Source: Hymenobacter polaris (GTDB lineage Bacteria; Bacteroidota; Bacteroidia; Cytophagales; Hymenobacteraceae). Taken from it: a stretch of 64,000 bases of DNA. Where the stretch lies: contig NZ_JABBGH010000001.1 of the NCBI RefSeq assembly GCF_012927305.1, forward strand, positions 1,922,001-1,986,000, read 5' to 3'. Shown here one piece after another: positions 1-8,569 of the stretch (the first letter of the stretch is position 1; each line of letters starts with the position of its first letter). A program made the position numbers and the translations under genes. The notes below the pieces were generated by a model, which did not search any database, was not told the DNA's origin, and was given only the letters and a program-made list of their open reading frames with translations.

Positions 1-2284
1 GCTTGCTTTCGGCGGCGGGCAGCAGCTCGGGCTGCAAGTTAGCGTCGAGCGTGAGGGCGCCGTCGAGCTTCTCGCCCGCGCCCGTCATGAAGCCTTTGAT
101 GAGCTGGGTGCGGCCCTTGCTCAGCAGCGCCTTCACCTGCGGGTCGGTCAGCTTCTTGCCCAGCACCTCGGCCGGCAGCCGCCACTGGCAGCCCTCGCGG
201 AAGCGAGCGCAGCCAAAGGCGGTTTTGCCGCGCAGCACGTGGCCGGTCTTACAAGCCGGGCAGGGGCCTAGGCCGCCGGCGCCGGCAGCCGGAGCACCGG
301 GCGTTTTGGCCTGGAAGCCGGCGGGCGTGCTTTTGGCGCCAGCCGCGGCGGGAGCTTCGGCCAGGGCTTTTTCGGCGCTGCCGCTCGTTACCATGCGGCC
401 GCCGCGGTCGGTTTTCACTTCCTGCACCATTTCGCGCACCAGGCCTTTTAGCTCATCCAGGAACTGGTCAGACGGCAGCTCGTTGCGCTCAATCTGGCGC
501 AGCTTCCGTTCCCACTGCCCCGTCAGCTCGGCCGATTTCAGCGTGGGGTTGCGGATGAGGCCAATCAGCTCAATGCCGGTAGGCGTGGGCAGCAGGCGCT
601 TCTTGTCGCGCTTGATGTAATTGCGCTTGAACAGCGTTTCGATGATGGCGGCGCGGGTGCTGGGGCGGCCGATGCCGTTCTCCTTCATGGCCAGGCGCAG
701 CTCGTCATCGTCGATGTTGCGGCCGGCCGTTTCCATGCCGCGCAGCAGGCTGGCCTCGGTGTAGTCTTTGGGCGGCTGGGTCATCTTGCTTTCCAGCCTA
801 GGGGTGTGCGGGCCGCTCTCGCCCTTCGTAAAGGCCGGCAGCACGGTGCTCACGGCATCGTCATCTTCGGCGCCGGTGGCTTTCTCGCCCTGGGCGGGCG
901 CCGGTTTAGGCGCGGCTTGCTGGGCGGGGTCGCCATACACCACGCGCCAGCCGGGACTCAGGATTTGGCGGCCGCGCACTCGGAAGAGGAAGCCCGCCGC
1001 CTCGGCCAGCACGGTGGTGTTGCTTACCTCACAGTCGGGGTAGAAAGCGGCGATGAAGCGGCGCGTGATGATATCGTACACGCTGCTTTCCATGCCGCCG
1101 CTGGGCCCGCCGCTGCCGGTCGGAATGATGGCGTGGTGGTCGGTTACCTTGTTGTTGTTGAATACCTTGCCGCTCTTGGGCAGCCGGGGCATGGCCAGCA
1201 GCGGGCCCGTGAGCGCATCGTAGCCGCGCAGCCCGCGCAAGATGCCCGGAATCTTGGGGTACTGGTCGTCGGGCAGAAACGTGGTATCGACCCTAGGGTA
1301 GCTCACGGCCTTCTTCTCGTACAGCGCCTGCACGATTTTCAGCGTGTCTTCGGCTGATAATCCGAGCTGGTTGTTGCACTGCACTTGCAGGCTGGTGAGG
1401 TCGAAAAGCCGGGGCGGCGCCTCGCGGCCTTTCTTGATTTCGACGCTCGTCACCGTCAGGGGCGACGGGCGCACGGCCTCCAGGGCAGCCTTGGCCTCGT
1501 CTTCCTTCACAAAGAACCCTAGGGCCCGCAGGCGGCTCTGCTCGTCGGGCGCGTCCTGGGCTTCCTTCTGCTCGGCCTCGGTGTTGATGCGGGTGAAGGT
1601 GGTGCCGCGGTACTCGGTCCGCAAAACCCAGTAGGGCTCGGGCTTGAAGTTGCGAATCTCGTGGTAGCGGTCCACCAGCAGCGCCAGCGTAGGCGTTTGC
1701 ACCCGCCCGATGCTCAGCAGCTGCTTGTCCTGGTACGTGGTGTACTTGAGCGTAAATAGGCGCGTGGCGTTCAGCCCCAGCAGCCAGTCGCCCACGGCCC
1801 GGCTGCGCCCCGCCTGGTAGAGACTGTCGAACTCCTTGCCCTCCCGCAAGTTCTGAAACCCCTGCCGGATGGCCTCCTCGGTGAGCGACGAAATCCAGAG
1901 GCGCTTGACCGGCTTACGGCACCGCGCCTCGTGCAGCACCCAGCGCTGAATCACCTCGCCCTCCTGCCCGGCGTCGCCGCAGTTTATCACCTCGGTGGCG
2001 CCTTCGAGCAGCTTCTTAATGACGTTGAACTGGCGCACCACCCCGTCGTCGCGCCGCATCAGCTTGATGCCGAACGCATCGGGAATCATGGGCAAGTCGT
2101 GCAGACTCCAGCGCTTCCACTCGGGGCGGTAGTCGTCGGGCTCCTTCAGCTGGCAGAAGTGGCCGAAGGTCCAGGTCACTTGGTAGCCGTTGCCCTCGTA
2201 GTAGCCGTCGTGGCGGTTCTTGGCCCCAATCACCTGGGCGATTTCGCGGGCTACGCTGGGCTTTTCGGCAAGGCAAACAACCAT
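1..2284 (-). CDS. topB: DNA topoisomerase III (type IA), C-terminus cut by window edge
   Basis: Type IA topoisomerase that nicks one DNA strand and passes another, resolving recombination and replication intermediates. The frame opens at 2284 with MVVCLAEKPSVAREIA, the N-terminal Toprim signature, and stays open to the left edge (761 codons visible). The active-site motif SYPRVDT places the catalytic tyrosine at residue 329, next to Y328 of E. coli TopB. An ENGIGRPSTRA block and, near the visible end, a CPACKTGH...CARFREGCQW zinc-ribbon segment follow. E. coli TopB is about 650 residues, so this is a longer form with a C-terminal zinc-binding extension. The stop codon lies outside the window. 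The PR of the active-site motif is encoded by CCTAGG, one of the many copies of that hexamer here. Confidence 0.96.
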   Translation of the reverse strand, partial: MVVCLAEKPSVAREIAQVIGAKNRHDGYYEGNGYQVTWTFGHFCQLKEPDDYRPEWKRWSLHDLPMIPDAFGIKLMRRDDGVVRQFNVIKKLLEGATEVINCGDAGQEGEVIQRWVLHEARCRKPVKRLWISSLTEEAIRQGFQNLREGKEFDSLYQAGRSRAVGDWLLGLNATRLFTLKYTTYQDKQLLSIGRVQTPTLALLVDRYHEIRNFKPEPYWVLRTEYRGTTFTRINTEAEQKEAQDAPDEQSRLRALGFFVKEDEAKAALEAVRPSPLTVTSVEIKKGREAPPRLFDLTSLQVQCNNQLGLSAEDTLKIVQALYEKKAVSYPRVDTTFLPDDQYPKIPGILRGLRGYDALTGPLLAMPRLPKSGKVFNNNKVTDHHAIIPTGSGGPSGGMESSVYDIITRRFIAAFYPDCEVSNTTVLAEAAGFLFRVRGRQILSPGWRVVYGDPAQQAAPKPAPAQGEKATGAEDDDAVSTVLPAFTKGESGPHTPRLESKMTQPPKDYTEASLLRGMETAGRNIDDDELRLAMKENGIGRPSTRAAIIETLFKRNYIKRDKKRLLPTPTGIELIGLIRNPTLKSAELTGQWERKLRQIERNELPSDQFLDELKGLVREMVQEVKTDRGGRMVTSGSAEKALAEAPAAAGAKSTPAGFQAKTPGAPAAGAGGLGPCPACKTGHVLRGKTAFGCARFREGCQWRLPAEVLGKKLTDPQVKALLSKGRTQLIKGFMTGAGEKLDGALTLDANLQPELLPAAESK

Positions 2285-2404
2285 CGCAGATTTAACGGAT
2301 TAAACGGATTTCGCCGATACGCCCGCGGCGCAGGCTGACTTTGCCCAACAAAAATACGCCGTGAAAAGGTCGTTTTGGCGGACCAGGGGCCTAGGCGCAA
2401 CGGG

Positions 2405-2809
2405 CTAGAAATAGCGCCTTTTGAGTTTTCGTTTGAGTTCTTTCGCTAATTGGTGAGATTTAAACGCCTCCAGCGCCTCTTGTTCGCGCCGGCGACTATA
2501 CTGGCTATAATAAGCGAGCGCTATACCACCTATGGAAAGCGCTCCTATAGTTGTGCCGTACGCGATACTAATGTCACTGAGGCTGTATGACTGCGTAGCT
2601 GCGTAGCCGGTGGTGCCCGCGATAACTAGCGAAAGGACAGCCAGCGCATCGCGTTTGGCACGTTTGGCCGCAAATAATCGGTGTAGAGCTGCCACTGTAT
2701 CTGGGGCGGGGCCAGCGGGCTGCGGCTGGGTGGTGCCGGCTGGGTTAAGCTGGGCGCAGGCGTCGAGGCTAGCTAACAGCAGTACCAGCAATAGTAGAAA
2801 GTGGCGCAT
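2405..2809 (-). CDS. small membrane protein with signal peptide, paralogue of the next upstream gene
   Basis: 134 residues, no recognised family. It starts with a hydrophobic signal segment (MRHFLLLLVLLLASLDACAQ), then a Pro/Ala-rich stretch, a PDTVAALHRLFAAKR motif at about residues 36-50, two hydrophobic segments (about 57-75 and 85-102) and a very basic tail ending LKRKLKRRYF. The gene at 3249-3704 has the same plan with PDTAAALHRYFAQRR, so the two are tandem paralogues. Part of their 5' flanks also matches (gcgaagtacgc near 2838 and 3727). Probably a small inner-membrane protein with a cytoplasmic basic tail; function unknown. Confidence 0.75.
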   Translation of the reverse strand: MRHFLLLLVLLLASLDACAQLNPAGTTQPQPAGPAPDTVAALHRLFAAKRAKRDALAVLSLVIAGTTGYAATQSYSLSDISIAYGTTIGALSIGGIALAYYSQYSRRREQEALEAFKSHQLAKELKRKLKRRYF

Positions 2810-3248
2810 TGGGACAAGGTGAAATGGGATTGTCCTAGCGAAGTACGCCCAGCGCTGCGCTCCCTGCCAATTGCCATTTAGCCACCATAAAATCAGAATT
2901 TATACTATATAAATTACTTGTTTACAGTTATTTACTTATCGACAATTTTCGAGGCTGATGTTGGATTTGTCGAACAATATCTCTAGGGCAGTTTTGCGGT
3001 CAACTGAAGAGATGCCGCAGTAGGACTGGCATCCACCCCTACGTTCGCGCTAGTCTGTTAATCTCGCTCAAGGATGGGTGGGGCCAGTCCCACTTCTACC
3101 TTCACTAGCTCCGAAAAAATGCTAAGTCACCTTGTTTTTGACTAAACTTGAAAAAGCTGTCATGAAACTGAGCCAGGGGGCCTAGGGCCAACGCGGCGCG
3201 GCAGGCGCGCAGCAAACGGGCTTCAGCCGGCGAGGCAGGTGCGGCGCA
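2810..3248. other. 439-base gene-free stretch with a hairpin at 3023-3090
   Basis: AT-rich spacer between the two small paralogues. The only clear structure is an imperfect inverted repeat, GGACTGG (3023) with CCACCC against GGGTGG and CCAGTCC (ending 3090). No convincing ORF. The left 60 bases resemble the 5' flank of the paralogue at 3249-3704, so this stretch probably holds the promoter of the 2405-2809 gene. Confidence 0.5.
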
Positions 3249-3704
3249 TTAGCGTGGCGTGGGGGGCTGGGTATAGTCGGGCACTAGGGCACGCCGGGCC
3301 CAGCGGCGGGGCAGGCGGTGCTGCTGCCAGGTTCGCAGCACGCGCCGCTCCCGCCCTTGCGAATGCGCGGCGATGCGCAGGGCGCCCTGCACTAGTATTG
3401 GCACGCTTGCGACGACGCCCAGCGCTCCAACTAGAAAAACAGGCAGGCTGCCGCCTTTATTGCTGACGGCAGCCATCGTGTAGCCCACCACCAGAATACC
3501 GCCCCCTACCCCCAGCGTGACGCGCCCGTTGTGCCGGCGCTGGGCAAAGTAGCGGTGCAGGGCCGCGGCCGTATCGGGAGCGGCCGCAGCGGGCCGTAGC
3601 CGGGCAGTGTCGGCCACGGCGGGGCGGGCTATGGGTAAGCTGCCTTGGGCGTGGGCGGGCCAGCAGGCCAGTAGCAGTAAAGCAAGTAGGTAGCGGCGCA
3701 GCAT
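3249..3704 (-). CDS. small membrane protein with signal peptide, tandem paralogue of 2405-2809
   Basis: 151 residues, not assigned to a known family. Signal peptide MLRRYLLALLLLACWPAHAQ, a low-complexity Ala/Pro stretch, then PDTAAALHRYFAQRR at about residues 43-57, two hydrophobic segments (about 62-80 and 87-108) and a basic C-terminal half rich in Arg. The same order of elements as in the 2405-2809 gene points to an old tandem duplication; identity is clear only around the PDTxAALHRxFA motif. No neighbour suggests a function. Confidence 0.75.
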   Translation of the reverse strand: MLRRYLLALLLLACWPAHAQGSLPIARPAVADTARLRPAAAAPDTAAALHRYFAQRRHNGRVTLGVGGGILVVGYTMAAVSNKGGSLPVFLVGALGVVASVPILVQGALRIAAHSQGRERRVLRTWQQHRLPRRWARRALVPDYTQPPTPR

Positions 3705-4359
3705 AGCACAAGGTTGGTTGGCCGGGCGAAGTACGCGCCGTGCTGCGCAACTACCAACTACGCCTAACTGGCCCCAGCGCCGGCGAGTTGCTTCGCTTGC
3801 TGTCGGCTAACCGCGTGCCACCCGGCCACTACTACTCAAGCTGGCTGAGCCCGGAGGCAGCTCTAGGGCCCGTAGGCACGCAAAAGCCTCCTGGCAAGGC
3901 GCCAAGAGGCTTTTAAAGAGGCCAGCGAGAGGTAGTAGTTTGTTTTCAGCAGGTAGAGCGGGTAAGCAGAGCGAGCGTGTTTTCAGAGCGAGGTAATCGG
4001 GTAGTTTCTGGGTAGCTGGACTGGCAGGTAGCGGTAAGCTGGCGGCGCCGTTTGGTAGCGTTGCCGGGGCCTGCGCTGTGGCAGACTGGCAGTACAATAA
4101 TACGATACTTTACTTAGGTTTAGTAACTTTCAACTTCGACCTGCCCTGCTTATTCTAGCAATAGTACCATCATCAATAGCACTATGCCCATAACTGTTTT
4201 ACTTAACTAAGTAAGCTAGTATCAATTTACTTATGCAAATGTCTTATATACAGTATTTTAATCAGATTAAGTAAATAGCAGCAAGTAAATTAATTCTTTT
4301 TTTGCCATGCTGTACCTAGCCTGTCGGCAGCAGCGTTAGCGGGCTTTCCGGCCTCGACT
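3705..4359. other. 655-base stretch without a supported gene
   Basis: The left half is GC-rich and holds a hairpin at 3882-3914. The right half (4100-4310) is AT-rich with several TTACTTA-like words, including TTACTTA-AC-TAAGTAA at 4199-4214. A 96-codon minus-strand frame at 3807-4097 crosses the hairpin, has no family resemblance and is not called. Probably the 3' region of the EamA gene plus promoter DNA for the small membrane genes. Confidence 0.45.
3882..3914. terminator. hairpin, likely bidirectional terminator
   Basis: AAAAGCCTC pairs with GAGGCTTTT, with TGGC/GCCA continuing the stem. The A and T runs flank the stem, so it could act in either direction. It lies downstream of the minus-strand EamA gene. 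Confidence 0.6.
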
Positions 4360-5301
4360 TTACGCTTCGCCAGTCGCCTCGCGCTCAGGCTCGCCAGGGC
4401 GGCCGCCGGTCGTTAGCAGCACCACCGCGCCGACCACTACGGCGGCGCCCAGCAGTAGGCCACCGCTGAGCTGCTCGCCCCGCAGCGCCCAGCCCAGCCC
4501 CACGGCCACCACCGGGTTGACGTAGGCGTAGGTGGCTACGCGCGCCGGCGGGGCGTGCTGCAGCAGCCAGCTGTAGGCCGTGAAGGCCACCAGCGAGCCA
4601 AACACCACCAGGAAGCCCCAGCCCAGCCAGGCGCTGGCCGGCACCTGCGCCAGGTGCAGGCCCCGTCCCTCGCCCCGCGCGGCGCCCAGGGCCAGCAGCA
4701 GCGCCCCGCCGCACAGCATTTGCATGCCCGCGCCCAGCACCGGCGAGCGCGCGGCCGGCGCCCGCAGCCCGTAGATAGAGCCCGCTGCCCAGCTAAAGGC
4801 GGCTGCCAGCACCAGCCCCGCCCCCAGCAACTGGCCCGAACCGGCGTGGCTTTGCAGCTGCGGCCCCACCAGCAGCCACACGCCCCCGAAGCCCAGCAGC
4901 AGCCCTAGCACCACCCGGCCGCTGGGCGGCGCCTGCCCCAGCCACCACCAGCCCAGCAGCACCACCCAAAACGGCTCGCTGGCCACCAGCAGCGCCGCCA
5001 GCCCCGAGGGCAGCGTGCGCTCGGCCAGCACCACGGCGCCGTTGCCGCCCACCAGCAGCAGCGCGCCCACCACCAGGCTCGTGCGCCACTGCTGCCAGGT
5101 GGGCGCCTCGTAGCTCGCCGATAGCCGCCCCACCAGCCACAAAATGCCGCCCGCCAGCACGAAGCGGCCGCCCGCCATCAGCAGCGGCGGCAGGCCGGCA
5201 ATGGCGTACTTAATGGCCAGGTAGGTAGAGCCCCACAGCAGGTACACGGCCGCAAAAGCGGCCAGCAGCAGCAGGCGCGGCGGCGCGGGTTTGGGGGACA
5301 T
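4360..5301 (-). CDS. EamA-family (DMT superfamily) transporter
   Basis: 313-residue inner-membrane protein of the drug/metabolite transporter superfamily, usually an exporter of amino acids or other small metabolites. The N-terminal AVYLLWGSTYLAIKYAI is the typical first helix of EamA proteins, and the chain shows about ten hydrophobic helices in two EamA repeats (about 12-140 and 160-295). Length matches the family. It stands alone, with a long palindromic repeat (5338-5458) separating it from the TonB receptor gene upstream. The substrate cannot be inferred. Confidence 0.93.
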   Translation of the reverse strand: MSPKPAPPRLLLLAAFAAVYLLWGSTYLAIKYAIAGLPPLLMAGGRFVLAGGILWLVGRLSASYEAPTWQQWRTSLVVGALLLVGGNGAVVLAERTLPSGLAALLVASEPFWVVLLGWWWLGQAPPSGRVVLGLLLGFGGVWLLVGPQLQSHAGSGQLLGAGLVLAAAFSWAAGSIYGLRAPAARSPVLGAGMQMLCGGALLLALGAARGEGRGLHLAQVPASAWLGWGFLVVFGSLVAFTAYSWLLQHAPPARVATYAYVNPVVAVGLGWALRGEQLSGGLLLGAAVVVGAVVLLTTGGRPGEPEREATGEA

Positions 5302-5337
5302 GGGCGGGTGGCTGAATTGTTAGATGGCCAGGGGGTC

Positions 5338-5458
5338 AATAAAAGCACGTCATGCTGAGCGCAGTCGAAGCATCTCTCCCGCGTAAGTAAACCTGACGTT
5401 AGGAGTTAGTTACGCGGGAGAGATGCTTCGACTGCGCTCAGCATGACGTGCTTTTATT
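5338..5458. repeat. long palindromic REP-like element, copy 1
   Basis: Arms of about 45 bases, nearly perfect: left contains GTCATGCTGAGCGCAGTCGA then AGCATCTCTCCCGCGTAA; right is the complement. The centre (gtaagtaaacctgacgttag...) reappears in reverse complement in copy 5 at 24302-24410, so the same element was inserted in opposite orientations. Lies between two minus-strand genes and could also act as a terminator. Confidence 0.9.
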
Positions 5459-5482
5459 AATCCTTCTATCTACCCCAATCTC

Positions 5483-7453
5483 CTAGCGCGCCAGGGCCAC
5501 GCGCACGCCGGCCATCAGCCAGCGGGTGGGCATTTGGGCGCCCAGCAGGTCAGCGTACTTCGCGTTGAAGAGGTTGAGGGCCTGGCCAGTCAGCCACACG
5601 CGGTCGGGCACCAGGCCGGCTTCGAGGCGCAGGTTGAACACGGCGTAGCTCGGCGTCAGCTCGCGGCCTAGGGCGGCCGTGGCGGCGGCGTCGCGCTGCT
5701 TGTAGAGGCCCCCGAAGTACACCCCGAAGCGGCGGTGCGTCAGGCCCACGTTGCCGGCCACCAGCTGCCGCGCCACGTTCGAGAGGTACTGCGACTGCAC
5801 GTCGCCCTCGGTGCTCAGGTGCACCCAGGTGTAGCCCACGGTGCCCTCCAGGCGCAGGCCGGGGGCTAGGGCGGCGCGCACGGTGGCCTCGGTTTCGATG
5901 CCCTGGGTGCGCACGGCAAACAGGTTCTGGGCGAAGCGGTAGCTGGCGGCGGGGTTGATGTTAGTCAGGCCCGTGGCCGCGATTACCTGCGCCCCACTCT
6001 GGTTCACGTAGTCGATGAGGTTGCGGCCGTAGCGGTTGAAGTAGGTGCCGCGCAGCAGCAGGGCCGGCCAGGGCTGGTAGTCGAGGCCGCCCTCGTAGCT
6101 CCAGGTGCGCTCGGCGGCCAGGGCGGGGTTGCCCACGTTGAAGCCGCTGGGCACCACGCCGGGCCGCACGTTGCTGGTGTACTGCTCGGTGAAGTTGGGG
6201 GCCCGGATGCCGCGCCCAGCGGCAGCGCGCACGGTCAGGCGCTCGCTCAGCTGCTGGCTGGCGTTGAGCTGCGGCACCAGCTCGGTGCCGTAGCTCTGGT
6301 CGTGGTCGAGGCGCAAGGCGGGCGTCAGGCTCAGGCCCGCCCAGGGCGCAAGGGCCGCCACCACAAACACGCCCTGGTGCCAGAGCGTGTGGTCGCCCCG
6401 GTCGTTGCTGAGCACCGCCCGGCGGTCGGCCTGCCCCCCTAGGGTCAGGCGCACGGCCGAACTCAGCGTCCAGTAGTGCTGGGCCTGCACGTTGAGGTAG
6501 TGCATGAGGTGGTCGCTGGCCACCGAGGTAGGCGTGTACAGGTACAGGTCGGTGCTGCTGGTGCCCACTAGCTGCACCTCGGTGCGGTGCTTGTCGCTCC
6601 AGTCGTAGCGCAGCTGGCCCTGGTACCAGTCGCGGCTGGTGGTTTCGCGGGCCTGGTCGCCGGGGTTGGTGGTGTAGAAAAACCGCGCCCCGTAGTCGCG
6701 CCTATCGAAGCTGGCGCGGGCGGCGGCGCTCAGCTTATCGGTAATCTGGTAAGCGCCCGACAGCGAGTAAGTATTGAGCTTGAAGTCGTTGCGGGCGCCG
6801 TCGGGCGTGCCCACCAGCTGGCCGGCGGCCGTGTTGTTAAGGATGCCCCCCCCTAGGCGCAGGCCCTGGTCCTGGCCGTAGAAGCCGGCGTTGGTGCTTT
6901 TCAGGCCGTATTCGCCGGCCAGAAAGGTGCCGGCCAGCTGCACGCCGTCGGGGTGGTGGGTGGCGGCGAAGGTCTTGGTGACGATGTTGATGTAGCCGCC
7001 CACCGCGTCGGGGCCGTAGAGGGCCGCGCCAGGGCCGCGCACTATCTCAATCTGCTCAATCTCGCTGGGCGCAATGGGCAAATAAGCCGCGAAGTGGCCC
7101 GTGAGCGGGTCGTTGAGGCGCATGCCATCGAGCAGCAGCAGCACCTGGTTGAAGGTCGAGCCGCGCAGGGTCACGTCGGCCTGGGTGCCGAAGCTGCCGC
7201 GGCTCTGCATCTCCAGGTTGGGCAGCAGGCGCAGCAAGTCGTCGAGCGAGTTGACGGGGTAGCGGCTGAGCGCGGCGGCCGGAATCACGGTCACGTAGCG
7301 CCCGGTTTGGCCCTCGGTCTGGCCCACGCGCGAGCCGTACACAGTTACGTCGGCGAGGCGGGCCGTATCGGGCGGTGCCGTAAGCTGCTGAGCGGTAGCC
7401 ACTAGGGGGCTCGCCAGTGCCAGGGCCGCGGCAAGCGGTAAAAATCGGGGCAT
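5483..7453 (-). CDS. TonB-dependent receptor, BtuB/CirA-like
   Basis: 656-residue outer-membrane receptor for TonB-driven import. Signal peptide ending near residue 21 (VATAQ), plug domain about 30-160 with LLRLLPNLEMQSRG, LRGSTFNQVLLLLDG and IEIVRGPGAALYGPDAVGGY, then a beta-barrel ending in the aromatic/hydrophobic pattern MAGVRVALAR. No N-terminal carboxypeptidase-like domain, so it is not a SusC. It follows the DUF3078 gene at 7527-8477 by 73 bases on the same strand, possibly as an operon. Ligand unknown: no cobalamin or siderophore genes lie nearby and no B12 riboswitch was seen upstream. Confidence 0.93.
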   Translation of the reverse strand: MPRFLPLAAALALASPLVATAQQLTAPPDTARLADVTVYGSRVGQTEGQTGRYVTVIPAAALSRYPVNSLDDLLRLLPNLEMQSRGSFGTQADVTLRGSTFNQVLLLLDGMRLNDPLTGHFAAYLPIAPSEIEQIEIVRGPGAALYGPDAVGGYINIVTKTFAATHHPDGVQLAGTFLAGEYGLKSTNAGFYGQDQGLRLGGGILNNTAAGQLVGTPDGARNDFKLNTYSLSGAYQITDKLSAAARASFDRRDYGARFFYTTNPGDQARETTSRDWYQGQLRYDWSDKHRTEVQLVGTSSTDLYLYTPTSVASDHLMHYLNVQAQHYWTLSSAVRLTLGGQADRRAVLSNDRGDHTLWHQGVFVVAALAPWAGLSLTPALRLDHDQSYGTELVPQLNASQQLSERLTVRAAAGRGIRAPNFTEQYTSNVRPGVVPSGFNVGNPALAAERTWSYEGGLDYQPWPALLLRGTYFNRYGRNLIDYVNQSGAQVIAATGLTNINPAASYRFAQNLFAVRTQGIETEATVRAALAPGLRLEGTVGYTWVHLSTEGDVQSQYLSNVARQLVAGNVGLTHRRFGVYFGGLYKQRDAAATAALGRELTPSYAVFNLRLEAGLVPDRVWLTGQALNLFNAKYADLLGAQMPTRWLMAGVRVALAR

Positions 7454-7526
7454 GGAAGGGCGTTGAAAACGGCCGCAAAGCTACGCCCCTAGTCTCCCTA
7501 GCCCCTGCTTAGGGCTTGGCCGCCGG

Positions 7527-8477
7527 CTACTGGCCGGGCCGGTTGGCGGGGCGCTTGCGGTCGAAAAGGATGCCTAGGGCCAGGTTCTGGCTGTATTGGA
7601 AGCGTCGGTCCTGGTTGTAGTCGTAAAGCACGATGCCCCCTAGGCTAGCATTGAGCCACTTGTTGAACTTGGCCGTGAGGGTAATATCTACCCGGTGCGA
7701 GGTATCGACGAGCTTTAGCTGGCCGTAGTCCACAAACAGCACGTAGCGGGCTTTCAGGTTGGCGTTGTCGCCCAGGGGCTGGTCTAGCTCGGCCAGGGCC
7801 TGAAAGCCCACCTGCCAGAAGGTGGAGCGGCCGGGGCGCACGCCGTAGATGGTGGTGTCGGCGGGGTGGCGCAGGCGGTCGGGCTGGCGCACCACCGTCA
7901 CGCGGGCGGCCACCGGCGCCAGGCGCAGGTTGAAGCGCTCGTTGGGATGAAACTCGGCGCCGTAGGAGTTGGTGATGTAGCCGGGGGCTAGGAAGTTGGA
8001 GATGAGCGTGGCCGAGTTGTCGTCGTTATAGTTGTAGCCGGGCGTGAACTGCGAAAGCAGGTTCAGGGCCGTAAACAACCCCCACTTCTTGGTCAGGTCG
8101 TAGCCGTACTTGGTGTCGATGTAGAGGCGGTCGTTGGTTTTGCGGTAGCCCGTGCCGTCCTGGGTATACTGGCCGGCGTAGAGGAAGTCGGCCTCGCCAT
8201 CCCAGCTGTGCACCCCGCGCTGGTAGTGGGCCTGGCCGTTAAACAACAAGCTGATGCCTAGGGAGCTAGAGCCGCCGCTTTTCCAGTTCTTGGAAATGAG
8301 CGCCTCGTTGGCGTTCAGGCCCGCCTTGATATGAGTGTCCCAGTAGCGCGGCACCGAGTCGGGCGCGGCCTTCACGATGGTGGTATCGGGCGCTGGGGCG
8401 GCCGGCGAGGCCGTTTGGGCCGGGGCCAGCAAGGGGCACAGTAGGGCCAGTAGTAGCCAGGTAACGAGTTGCTTCAT
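7527..8477 (-). CDS. DUF3078 domain protein, predicted outer-membrane barrel
   Basis: 316 residues, with signal peptide (MKQLVTWLLLALLCPLLAPAQ) and a beta-rich body. The segment YWDTHIKAGLNANEALISKN followed by SSLGISLLFNGQAHYQRG is characteristic of DUF3078 proteins, which are common in Bacteroidota and of unknown function. Alternating hydrophobic strands and Tyr/Asn-rich turns suggest an outer-membrane barrel. It lies just upstream of the TonB receptor gene on the same strand. Confidence 0.88.
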   Translation of the reverse strand: MKQLVTWLLLALLCPLLAPAQTASPAAPAPDTTIVKAAPDSVPRYWDTHIKAGLNANEALISKNWKSGGSSSLGISLLFNGQAHYQRGVHSWDGEADFLYAGQYTQDGTGYRKTNDRLYIDTKYGYDLTKKWGLFTALNLLSQFTPGYNYNDDNSATLISNFLAPGYITNSYGAEFHPNERFNLRLAPVAARVTVVRQPDRLRHPADTTIYGVRPGRSTFWQVGFQALAELDQPLGDNANLKARYVLFVDYGQLKLVDTSHRVDITLTAKFNKWLNASLGGIVLYDYNQDRRFQYSQNLALGILFDRKRPANRPGQ

Positions 8478-8554
8478 CGGGCGCTAAAAGAAACGAGCAG
8501 GAATAGCGGCTAAAGGTAGCCTCCGCCCGGCACGCTAGCCGGCGGCAGGCGGTG

Positions 8555-8562
8555 TTACTTTG
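8555..8562 (+). promoter_or_regulatory. TAnnTTTG-like -7 element of the acyltransferase gene
   Basis: TTACTTTG differs from the Bacteroidota -7 consensus TAnnTTTG at one position and lies 7 bases before the ATG at 8570. This supports ATG 8570 over the in-frame GTG at 8552, which would lie inside or upstream of the promoter. Confidence 0.55.
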
Positions 8563-8569
8563 CGCAGCC

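Noticed and set aside
3807..4097. 96-codon minus-strand frame
   Set aside because: It runs through a terminator-like hairpin (3882-3914), has no domain and an odd composition.
4199..4214. TTACTTA-AC-TAAGTAA as an operator
   Set aside because: TTACTTA words are frequent in this AT-rich stretch and no promoter or gene start is close, so it is probably chance.
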